64,000 nucleotides of DNA from Endozoicomonas_A sp049275935. Its GTDB lineage: Bacteria > Pseudomonadota > Gammaproteobacteria > Pseudomonadales > Endozoicomonadaceae. How positions within the stretch are numbered: the first letter of the stretch is position 1; every line of letters starts with the position of its first letter. The DNA lies in NCBI RefSeq assembly GCF_049275935.1, contig NZ_CP184830.1:4898001-4962000 (forward strand), in the 5' to 3' direction. Below the pieces are notes generated by a model. The model made no database searches. It saw nothing but the letters and a program-made list of their open reading frames with translations, and had not been told where the DNA came from. This document shows, one piece after another, positions 25,058 through 34,900 of the stretch. Both the position numbers and the translations under genes were made by a program.

Positions 25058-27157
25058 TCAAGGATTGAGGTGATTGTTCCGGTTTACATCAACAAGCTGG
25101 CGTTTTCGATGTCTTCTTTTATGATTCGACAGGTCAAAAGCACTCTTGCAGACAGTCCCGCATGGTCTCTGCAGACCATCCTCGCCGATCACTGTCACAT
25201 CGCAGGTCTGTGGTTCGCTGTGGTCTCTTCTTTTGTGGGTCGATAGGGCATAGGAATTATTGAAGAGCTTTCTGCATGGCCATGGTCGGCCATCCACTCC
25301 GATGAGTGTTAAGTCGCAAGTTTTTGGTCCGCTATGGTATGTGCTTTTGTGACTCGACAGGCACATAGCATTCTTATACACCGCCCCGCACGGCCGCTGC
25401 TGCCCATCCTTCCCAATGACAGTTTCCTTACAGGTTTGTTGCCCGGTGTGATCTTTTCTTATGTGATTCCTCAGGTCCTGATAACTCTTGTAGACCTTTC
25501 CGCATGCCTGCTGCTGGCCTTCCTCTCCGGCCATGGTCACTCCACAAGTTCGTTTCCCGCCGTGCATTCTGCATTTGTGATTAGACAGAGTTTGAGCATT
25601 CTTGCAGACTGTCCCGCATAGTCGCTTCTGGCCATCTTCCCCAACTAAGGTTGCGTCACAGGTTTGTTGTCCAGTATGGAAGGTTCTTTTGTGATCCGTC
25701 AGGGCTTTAGAACTTTTGCAGAGCGTCCTGCATCGGTGAGGCTGGCCATCTTCCCCGATCACGGTTACGTCACAGGTTCGTTGCCTGCTATGGAGAGCGG
25801 TTTTGTGAGCTGACAGGGCTTTAGCATTGCTGCAGAGTGTTCCGCATGGCTGCGACCGGCCATTCTTCCCGAGCACCATCATGACACAGGTTTTTTGCCC
25901 GGTATGGAATCTACTTTTGTGACTCGACAGGGCACCAACACTTCTGTAGACCATTCCGCATGGTCGTGGCTGGCCATCCTTTCCGACTACTTTTACGCCG
26001 CAGGTTTTTTCCCCGCTGTGGTATAAGTTTTTGTGATTCGACAGGGCTTGAAGACTATTGTAGTTTTTTTCGCATGGTTGGTGCTGGCCATCTTGCCCAA
26101 CTATGGTTTCGTTACAGGTTTGTTGCCTGGTGTGGACGCTTCTCCTGTGATACTTGAGGGCTACAACATTCTGGCAGACCATTCCGCAAGGCCTTGGCTG
26201 CCCATCCTCCCCGACTATTGTGACGTAACAGGTTTTTTGCCCGCTATGGTATTGGTTTTTGTGAGACAAAAGTGTTTTTTCATTCTTGTAGACTTTCCGG
26301 CATTGCCACAGTTGGCCATCCTCGCCGACTAAGATTACGTTGCAGGTTGCTCGCCCGGTAGTGTCAATTGTACTGGCGGTCCCTGCACCTGTTGAGTCTG
26401 CGACCCCGTCTAAGGCGACCCCGTCTACAGGGCCGCAACGATAACAGTGTCTACTGGCCAGGTGGGAGCATGCACTTTTTCCGGATGTTTCTTCAGTGTC
26501 GTATGTCGAACTTTCTTCACAACCTGGCTCTACGCTATCGGATGGGTCGGAAGATTGTCGGAATCGACAAACACCATTACAGGGATAGATATAACAATTT
26601 AAACCCAAAGTATGCAGGTGTTGTTCAGGACCCTCGTCACCGTCGGCAGAGTCAGAAAACAGGAGACTGGTGAAATAGCCTGTGGTGTAAGTGCTGGTTT
26701 GTGGGGCACCCTGGCCTGATGATTCTGATGGTTGATAGGGAGGTGGGCCTTGTTCCGAGCCTGGCATCACGGCGGTGATAGCAAGTCGGTGATTTTGACT
26801 CGCCTCTTGTTGCTCAATTGGGTTAAACAGTAGTGAATTGGCATTCCAATAGCTTTTTAAAAGCCAGCCAACAGTGAAAACTGCTTCTACAGCTATGGGT
26901 GAATGAGGGTTTGAGCCTGGAGAGGCGTCTCTGGTAGTCAGAATGAGCTCATAAGCAACCAGCAGATTCGTCGCGTAACGCCATGGCCAGGAAATTGACT
27001 CTATAAGATTCGCTTGCACTTCCTGACTATCAGGTTTGTGTCGTTTGTCATCAGGTGATGAGTCTGGTCCTACATTGCCGTTTGTGTCTACAGTGACTGA
27101 TGGGCAGACCACAGAAAACGACAGTAACAGCAGTGCCGCAAAAAGTGATTGTTTAAT
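25058..27157 (-). CDS. Secreted protein with an array of C2H2-like zinc fingers (copy 2)
   Basis: Paralogue of the gene at 22532-24793, with the same order: signal peptide, Trp-containing N-terminal region, acidic Ser/Glu segment, and eleven C-x13-C-x12-H-x4-H units with HTGQ/HSGE-type linkers. The nearest conventional start is a GTG at 27112, inside the signal peptide. The full leader (IKQSLFAALLLLSFSVVC) begins at ATT 27157 or 27160 after AAGGATAGA. Differences from copy 1 include fewer SDGVA units, no Val-Ala expansion, and many changes in the finger residues between the second Cys and first His, the positions that contact DNA in eukaryotic fingers. Product about 700 residues; function unknown. 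The xseA gene begins its 3' end 99 bp upstream. Confidence 0.65.
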   Translation of the reverse strand: MKQSLFAALLLLSFSVVCPSVTVDTNGNVGPDSSPDDKRHKPDSQEVQANLIESISWPWRYATNLLVAYELILTTRDASPGSNPHSPIAVEAVFTVGWLLKSYWNANSLLFNPIEQQEASQNHRLAITAVMPGSEQGPPPYQPSESSGQGAPQTSTYTTGYFTSLLFSDSADGDEGPEQHLHTLGLNCYIYPCNGVCRFRQSSDPSDSVEPGCEESSTYDTEETSGKSACSHLASRHCYRCGPVDGVALDGVADSTGAGTASTIDTTGRATCNVILVGEDGQLWQCRKVYKNEKTLLSHKNQYHSGQKTCYVTIVGEDGQPRPCGMVCQNVVALKYHRRSVHTRQQTCNETIVGQDGQHQPCEKNYNSLQALSNHKNLYHSGEKTCGVKVVGKDGQPRPCGMVYRSVGALSSHKSRFHTGQKTCVMMVLGKNGRSQPCGTLCSNAKALSAHKTALHSRQRTCDVTVIGEDGQPHRCRTLCKSSKALTDHKRTFHTGQQTCDATLVGEDGQKRLCGTVCKNAQTLSNHKCRMHGGKRTCGVTMAGEEGQQQACGKVYKSYQDLRNHIRKDHTGQQTCKETVIGKDGQQRPCGAVYKNAMCLSSHKSTYHSGPKTCDLTLIGVDGRPWPCRKLFNNSYALSTHKRRDHSEPQTCDVTVIGEDGLQRPCGTVCKSAFDLSNHKRRHRKRQLVDVNRNNHLNP

Positions 27158-27255
27158 AATTCTATCCTTGCCCTCTGGTTTACAGAGAAGAAGGATAGAT
27201 TAAGAAAACAAGAGTGTTTCTTTATCTTTTTCATCAAGAAGGTGTTGCAAAACGC

Positions 27256-28632
27256 CTACGATTTGTGAATCTTAATCACCTGACAGTCTGCTGAACCCTG
27301 GCTGAATCGGGCTGTCACCTGTTCACCTTCAGTCAGTTGTCCGGCATCCCGAATAAATTCATCGCCTCTGGCGACAATGCTGTAGCCTCGAGACAGGGTT
27401 GCCAGAGGGCTGACAGCATCCAGCATGCCTGTCAGTTGTTTCAAGCGATTTTCTTTCTGTTTTAAAAGTACCTGCAGAAATGAATCAAGCTGGCTTTTCA
27501 GCAGATTCAACTCTCCTTGCAGCCGCTCAATGCGTCTTGAAGGTGAAGACTGTAAAAGCCTGTCGTTTAGCCTTTGATACTTTGCAGCCTGAGCCTGAAG
27601 GGCTATGGTCATCGATTGTTGCAGACGAATGTCCAGATCTTTCAGCCGCTGGTTGAGCTCTCTCAGGCGTTCCCCCGGATGACGCAGGCGCAGACTGGTG
27701 TTATCAAGCCGCTGGGACAGGGCCTGCAGACGATGCTTCATCAGAGTCTGTAGCTTTCGATTCAGCAGACCGAGCTTATTGAGAATATCCTGTTGGTCCG
27801 GACTGAGTACTTCAGCCGCCGCCGATGGCGTCGGTGCCCGGTAATCAGCGACAAAATCAGCAATGGTAAAATCAATTTCATGGCCCACAGCACTGACCAC
27901 GGGAACTTCAGAAGCCGCTATGGCTCTGGCGACTCTTTCCTCATTGAAAGGCCAGAGGTCTTCCAGTGAACCACCCCCACGACCGACAATCAAAACGTCA
28001 AACAACCCACTGCGATTGGCCATTTCAATGCCTCTGACCAGCTCGTCGGCGGCTTCTTTCCCTTGAACCGAACTGGGAATGACTGTGATGGGTATGGAGG
28101 GGAAGCGTCTTTTTAATACCGCCAGGATGTCGCGGATAGCCGCGCCTGTTGGAGAGGTCACAACACCAATATGGGAGGGCAGGGCAGGCAGGGGCCTTTT
28201 CCGCTCCGCATTGAACAGACCCTCGTTGTCCAGCTTCAGCTTAAGCGCCTCAAAAGCACGTTGAAGAGCACCGGCACCGCCTTCTTCCATGTGATCGACA
28301 ATCAGCTGGTAGTCGCCCCGGCCCTCATAAAGGCTCACCCGACCCCTGACAATCAGTTGCATGCCTTCAGCCGGAACAAAACGAATGCTGCGATTGCGGT
28401 TTTTGAACATCGCACAGCGAATCTGGGCATTGGCATCTTTAAGGGTGAAGTACCAGTGTCCTGATCCGGGTCGGGCAAGGCCGGAAAGTTCGCCTTCCAC
28501 CCTGACGTTTGCGAAGCGCGTTTCCAGCATTCTCCGGGTTTGGCTGTTCAGCTCTGTTACCGTCAGAGGACGCTGATTGTCTGATTGAGCGGGAGACCCC
28601 GGCTCAGCATGAAATAAATTCTGGCCTTGCAT
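27256..28632 (-). CDS. xseA: Exodeoxyribonuclease VII large subunit
   Basis: 458 residues from the ATG at 28632 (E. coli XseA 456); a TTG at 28683 would add 17 residues without family support. With XseB it degrades single-stranded DNA. Order: N-terminal OB-fold (SGHWYFTLKDANAQIRCAMF), catalytic core with GVVTSPTGAAIRDIL, DVLIVGRGGGSLEDLWPFN, VVSAVGHEIDFTIADFVAD and RAPTPSAAAE, then a long coiled coil (about 280-400) and the C-terminal ATLSRGYSIV segment. No ribosome-binding site is obvious. Its last ~40 codons are repeated at 24901-25021. Confidence 0.95.
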   Translation of the reverse strand: MQGQNLFHAEPGSPAQSDNQRPLTVTELNSQTRRMLETRFANVRVEGELSGLARPGSGHWYFTLKDANAQIRCAMFKNRNRSIRFVPAEGMQLIVRGRVSLYEGRGDYQLIVDHMEEGGAGALQRAFEALKLKLDNEGLFNAERKRPLPALPSHIGVVTSPTGAAIRDILAVLKRRFPSIPITVIPSSVQGKEAADELVRGIEMANRSGLFDVLIVGRGGGSLEDLWPFNEERVARAIAASEVPVVSAVGHEIDFTIADFVADYRAPTPSAAAEVLSPDQQDILNKLGLLNRKLQTLMKHRLQALSQRLDNTSLRLRHPGERLRELNQRLKDLDIRLQQSMTIALQAQAAKYQRLNDRLLQSSPSRRIERLQGELNLLKSQLDSFLQVLLKQKENRLKQLTGMLDAVSPLATLSRGYSIVARGDEFIRDAGQLTEGEQVTARFSQGSADCQVIKIHKS

Positions 28633-28804
28633 GAGAATGTTGATGCTACAGTGTTTGAGAGATGAGATAAGGCTGAACAACAATATACCGGATTATTCCC
28701 GAGCAAACTATACACATCATTGATGTCAGGTTGGGTATTTCAGCCACGGGCCTCCTGATACTCTTACTGAGTAGATTATCAACAACTTTTTAAAGACCGA
28801 ACAT

Positions 28805-28969
28805 TAAGTACCTAACCAGTTGGTTTCGCATATTCTGGACGGCGGCTTTTTCCACCCTTCTGCGTTCCAACTCTGGTTGCGTAGCTATGGCTACGCGCCC
28901 GTCGTTGCGCCTTGAAGGATGAAAAAATCCACTCGCCAGAATATGCGAAACCAACTGGCCAGGTACTTA
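28805..28969 (+). repeat. MITE-like element family 2, complete copy
   Basis: 165 bp, the same orientation as the copy at 3138-3302, with which it is almost identical, including both TA-flanked termini and the central palindrome. It lies between the xseA start and the first giant gene, ending 29 bp from that gene's stop codon. The remaining bases 28633-28804 show no gene and must hold the xseA promoter. Confidence 0.9.
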
Positions 28970-28998
28970 TCATTCGGTTTTTAATAAACATCCACATC

Positions 28999-31900
28999 TC
29001 ATCCATCGCCATTTCCATGTTCTGATTTATGCAAAAAAAATTCGATTTCGCGTGAGAAAATGTGAAAAAAAGTCACCCAGAAACTAATTTCCAGATTGTA
29101 TTTTTTGAATGCGGTCCTCACGGCCATCCGGTTATCATCGTACTTAAGCGTTAGATCGGCAGTTGCCAGCAGTGCCAAAAAAACGCTTCTCATTTTTTCA
29201 TCTTTTTCAATCTTCTGTTTCATGATCCCATTCCAGAACAGATCCCGTTCGTTGTCACAGCTATCATTGAGGGTCTCGTACGCCCAAAAATAATAGTGGA
29301 TCAGGGCCGACTTTGTGCGATGTTTTTTCAAAAGAACATGACTTATAGCTTCATAATCCGGGTGCGATTTCAGTTGCGGAAGGTTATAAACGTATTCATC
29401 AAAACTGGAGTCAGGTTGTGGTGTTTCCCGCAGTGCTTTAAACAGGTTTGTATAGTCATATCGGCTTAGCTCGTAGCTGGCAATAGTCTCTGGTAATTGA
29501 TCAATATCAGCAGCAGTTGCCTCAGATGATGTATCAGGCGCCTCCGATTTATCCGACAAAAAAGCGTTAACAAGGCTTAAGTAGTTTTTAATATTTTTTG
29601 GCCTGTCACCACTTTTGATTTCACTGTCCAGCCAAAAACTATATTGTTTTATTCTTTGGTTAATGGGAAAAAGCCTTGTTTTCTTCAGTGGTTCCAGAAG
29701 TATTCGCTCAATACTTTCAGGATCACTTATACTCTGGAATAACGCTTCTTCAACTTCAGGGACATCATTGCTGAACACAAATTGGATGTTATGGTGTATG
29801 GGGGTAATCAAAAAATGCTTTGCGATCAGTGTTGGCCAACCAGCCTGGGGGATATGCAAAAGATTAAACCGTTTATCAGTAAAGACTCTGATGGCTGCCT
29901 CAACGGCAAAACCTACACCATATAGAGAGCTTGCTAATAGCCCTGGCAAGATGTCCGTGACAATCTTACCCGCTTCAATAAAGATCTTTTCCCCTGGTTT
30001 TCTGGCCGATGCGTATTGAATAACAGGCTTATTGTCCAGGTCTGTTTGCCAGGCTTCTGATGTCTCGTCCTGGTAATACTGGTAGTTATCCAGTCGCATA
30101 GCCACTAGTGATTCCAGATAACCGGCATAAGGAAAGTTGAGATGGCGTGCTTTCTGGAAATGGGCATGTGCGCTGAGCATAACTCTTTTGTGACCGGTTA
30201 ATATTATCTGCTGAAAGTCCAAATTTATTTGTGCCTCCAGAAGTGTCAGGCCAGCCAGACAATGAAGCCAGCCTGACATCTCTGATGATTGAGAGTCCAT
30301 TCTATCTTCATATTCTTCTAACTGCTGTTTTAATTCCTCGTAGCCAGCTTTTCTCGCTTGTTGAATAGCTATAATAAAAATATTTTCGTTTCCAGCTGTG
30401 AACATTTTCAAGTGTTCATGATTAAAGACAATATGTTCGATGATTCTTGATTCAATATGACTTGCAATAGTGTTTACTGGCTTATGCCATACAAAGTGTT
30501 GAAAACGTGCGAGAAATGTTTCCCAGTCATAGGACTTAATCTGGAGTTTTTTTGCCTTTTCTGCATTTCCACCAATGAGCCTGAGAATATACTCGTGAAT
30601 CAGAAAAAAGGTGTTGTACCAGTAGGATTCTTTATCGTGGGCAGTCATTTCGGGAAGCAAATGAATTATTTTTTTCAGAAGTCGAAAGTCATGACCAAAA
30701 TGAAGTGCGGTTGTGCGGGCCTGGATTTCAAAGGGAAGAGCTTTAAGATGAGGGAGATCCGGCTCTGCTTCTGGTGATTCACTAACCAGATAAAAAGCAA
30801 GTTCTATAATATCTGCCATTACCCGAATATCAGGATCAGTATCACTAGAGAGCTTGCCCTGAGCTTCTTTCAGGGATACGTACACGTTCGAGTCTGATGC
30901 CAGGCCGAAGACTGAATAGTAAATGGTCAACATAGATAAATCCAGATAATCAGAATCCAACAAATCCGGTCGACCAGAAGCGAGGTAGAGAATCAGTCTT
31001 AATATTGCTTCCTTATCAGCTTCCGCTTGCAATTTTGCTTCTGCTTCCGCTGCCGCTTTTGTTACTGCTTTCGATTTCGCTGCTACTTTTGCTTTCTCTG
31101 CCGCATTCGATTCCGCTACTACTTTTGCTTTCGCTGCCGCTGTCACTGCCGCTTTCGTTTCCGCTATTGCTGTCGCTACCGTTCCCGATTCCTCTGGCGC
31201 TCTCCTTTGAGGTTTCTTTTCCACTGTAGCTTCTGCCAGCGCTATCGCTGCTGCTGTCGCTTTTGTATCTGCTAACTCTATGGCTACTGCTGCCGCATTC
31301 TCAGCTTCCCTGACTGCCGAAGCCTCTCTCTCTGCCGCAGCCTCTCTCAACGTCGCTATCACTGCCGCAGCTGTTCCCGCTTTCACCAGCGATCGTTCAT
31401 GCTGTCCGTTACGCATATGTTGGGTAATAGTATATTGTTGGTTCATTCGACTCAAAACAGTATCAACTGAACCATCAGAGCCTTTTATCGGAAGCTGCTC
31501 CATAAACTCTCTGAGTATTCGTATGGAAGTTGTTACCCTGCCGGGAATATTGCTTTGCGGGTTTTTCGTATAAGTCTCTGTACCAAAGGCCAGTTTCAGT
31601 TCGAAAGGCTTTGGAATCAGTATCAGCCACTTGAGCAATACTCCGATCATAACCATTAGGTTTGAATCCGATTCTAATAAAATCTCAATAGACTGTGACA
31701 CCCCGGAGAATGCAGAGTAAATGGCTCTGGATGTTGCACTGGACTCTATTTCCATAGCATATTCAAAAAACAGCAAGAGTATCGGGGCATAAGGGAAGCC
31801 ATGATCACCAGACAATAAAATAGTTTCGTTTATCCTTTTGGCGTTGAGTTTCACTTCCGGGCCAAAGGGTAACTCAATGGTTTTGTTGTCATCTGACATT

Positions 31901-34900
31901 TTGGCACCCATCATGGCCAGTGCCTTCATAAAATAGTAATAACCGATTCCCAGTCTGTTTGTTAAATGGTTACCATTTCTTATTATTGCCTTTCGGAATG
32001 CAGTGATTTGCTTTTCTGCCTGTTGCAAAAATTTCTCCGGGTTGCTCTGAATAAGTCTGAGTTCCTGAATAATATTGTTATCCAGTTGTAATAAATACTG
32101 GTTATAAATTTGTTCATCGTATGGTCCTGTTGACGGTCGGATGCCAGGCCTCAGGTCTTTTGGTTGCCTGGCTGCTTTTACGGTTCTTTTTGCTTTTTCA
32201 GAATGTGTACCCGTTCCAGACGTTAGTTGCGCCGGAGTGGCGGAAGCCGGAACCTCTTTGATTTGAATAAAGCCTCTTGCAAGCAGCAAAGAGCGGGCAA
32301 GAATCCAGTCTTCTATTAAATCGGGTCTGGACTTTTTAATCGCCTTATTACTTATTTGGTCATGATGCCCGTCAAATAGTTCCTTTTCACTCTTGCTGTC
32401 TTTGCTTAACGAAGCCTTGAGATAGCTTTCCCAAAAACCCATTTTCCAAAAGGCTATGAATCTGGGTTGATGATATTTGAGCAGTTGTCCGGTTTGCTCA
32501 GTATCCATGAATGCTTTCAGGTCAGTCATGGCCAGTACCTGTGGGAAATAAGATATATCCATGTGCTGAGGTTTTTTTTTCAAGGCTCCCTTAATTTGCA
32601 GGGCATTGAGGCTATACGACCAAAGTTCACTGTGAATCTGACTGGTTGCAGGCTCTTGTTTTTTCTCCAGTATCAGTATCAGCGACCCGATGGTTTGTTG
32701 CAGCTCCCGAGCCCCGGGACGCACTGCTTTCAGGGATGTTAATATCGAGGTGGTATCCGGTTCTCTCAGGGCATTGACAATGGCCTTTACCTCTCTGCCT
32801 CTGTCTGACAGGTCTGACTCTTTGGCTAACCCCTGCTCAATCCTGGTCAGGGTTATGGCGTCTGTATCCTGATAGAGCTGCTCCAGAAATCCACCCTTCA
32901 ATAGACCTTCAACTTTTACCTGGTTGAAGCTTGTCGCTCTGGAAGCCATGCTGCGTAACAGTCGGCTGACAGGTTCCATCTGGGGCCAGCCTGCCGGATG
33001 TTGGTTGTGTAATTGCATCGCGATTAATAATTGGTAGGCAAGCGGTATACCGGCGATGGCTGCCGGTAACAGCAGCTTGAAAGCCTTCTCATAGATCTGC
33101 AGTATTTCTGATTTTCCAGATGGAAATTTCTGGTTCAGAATGAACAACGCCTGAACCAGTTGCGCATAGGGGAAGTGGTTCTCATAAGCCGCCTGCTCTA
33201 AGTCTTTGCGCTGTTGACTGCCCGGGGTATTGGCCAGGTTGATGATGATGACTGGCTGGTCTGTGGATGTATCAGCAGAGGCTCCGGAACAGGCCAGTAT
33301 TTTCAGGGTTTTTGTTTTTCCGTCCTGCAGTTGCTTTTGCAGTGTATCGGATTCTGTACCGGGCGCAGGGTTTTCTTCAGAGGCTTTGCAATCTTGTGTC
33401 TTTGTTGCCCTGTTCAGCTCGTCCGGAAAACTATGATCCATCTCCTTAAGCCAGTTTGATAGTTCTACGGACTGAGACAAGGCTGTTTCGAAATCGATCG
33501 TAGTCGGGATTGACTTTTGGGCTGCGGTTTTATTCTTGCTTTTATTTGAGCGCTCAGCAGGATCAGGTGCCACTGCCTCACTGTTATGAGCAACTGCAGA
33601 GCATTGATTATCAGGGCTTGCTTCTACTGTGATAGCGTTTTTTTCTGGCACCGTGGCAATGTCGCTTATTTCTTGTTGTTTCTGTTTCTTCTCATGGGAA
33701 TTGAAAGAAGCATCTTTTGTTATCGCCTCTGCACTTTCGACATAAGTAGCAGTAGAAACTGTTGCATGTTCGTCAATATCACTATTGCTTTCCAGTGCCT
33801 TGTCAGGTTGGGGCTTGACATAAGGAAGCAGAAATTCCGGTAACCCGGTTGATTCTGAAGAACGGCTGAGCAGTGACTCATGAATAATCGCCTGAACCTG
33901 TTGCTCAGTGTCACTTGTCAGCAAGATTTTTAATATATTTTGAGCATTTTGCCCCCTTCTTTTTGCATCAATGCTTGGGTAGGTTTGATCAAATTGCGTG
34001 TCCTGAAGCAGTTTTTCAACCATAGCGGGCAGGCTTGGCATAAGTAGCCTGGAACTCTTGGCAAAAGGTTCTACACGGGTGAAATCGAAATACCCTTGAG
34101 GGCCGGCAGAAATATTGATCGATAAGATGCGCCATTTTTTGGTCTTGCAAGCGGCGAATCTTATCGTATTTTCTTTGCCGTTATCGGGAAAGCAATGGAT
34201 CTTTAAAGTGTGCAGTAACCCTGTGCGCCGCAATTCTTTCGGGCTGGCTAAAGCTATGGTGTGAAAGTTGTTGCGTCTCACGGTAGTGCCAGGCAGGGCG
34301 CGTGTCAGCTTTTCCTCAAGGGAGGCCGAAATCTTTTCCAGACTTTGAATATTCTCAACTGCCAGATCAATATTATTGGTAGCAGGTACCTTGCCCAGTT
34401 CGGTGGGTTTAAACAATGACGCGAGATGTTGCCATCTGGCTAAACCCCCGTAAACAAGAGCATCTTCAGTATCGGATATAATACTCTCGGCTTCTGCATA
34501 GGTTTTTCTAAAAACAGGTGCCAGCACCAGGAGTGCAGGAATCACATAGCGGATATCCTGTTTTTTTACTAAAAATACGCCCTCGGAATAATCTTTTACA
34601 TGATTATCCAAAGACTGTATTTTGTCGTTTATTGCAGATGTGGAGAGATCAGGGGCTATAAAGGCGATGTATTTACTGGCAGACTCTTCCCAGAAAAAAA
34701 CCACTGCGCCAAGCACGTTTTTGCTAACGTAAAATGTCCCGTCAGGGTTCTCTGTATCGTCGAACGGGTAACAAACAAGGCGTAATTTATTGTAAAACCT
34801 GAACAGGTTCTGTCCGAGATCTCCCAGCATGAATTTATCGGGTGCAATAAACGCCTGTTGTAGCATTTCGCTGGCAGATTGTATGGACGCCGCTTCCAGC

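Noticed and set aside
31005..31275. Leu/Phe/Cys-rich plus-strand frames over the alanine-rich cassettes of the giant genes (also near 39700, 48200 and 57050)
   Set aside because: GCN-rich coding on the minus strand gives long open frames on the plus strand by composition. They have no ribosome-binding site and no conservation among copies.
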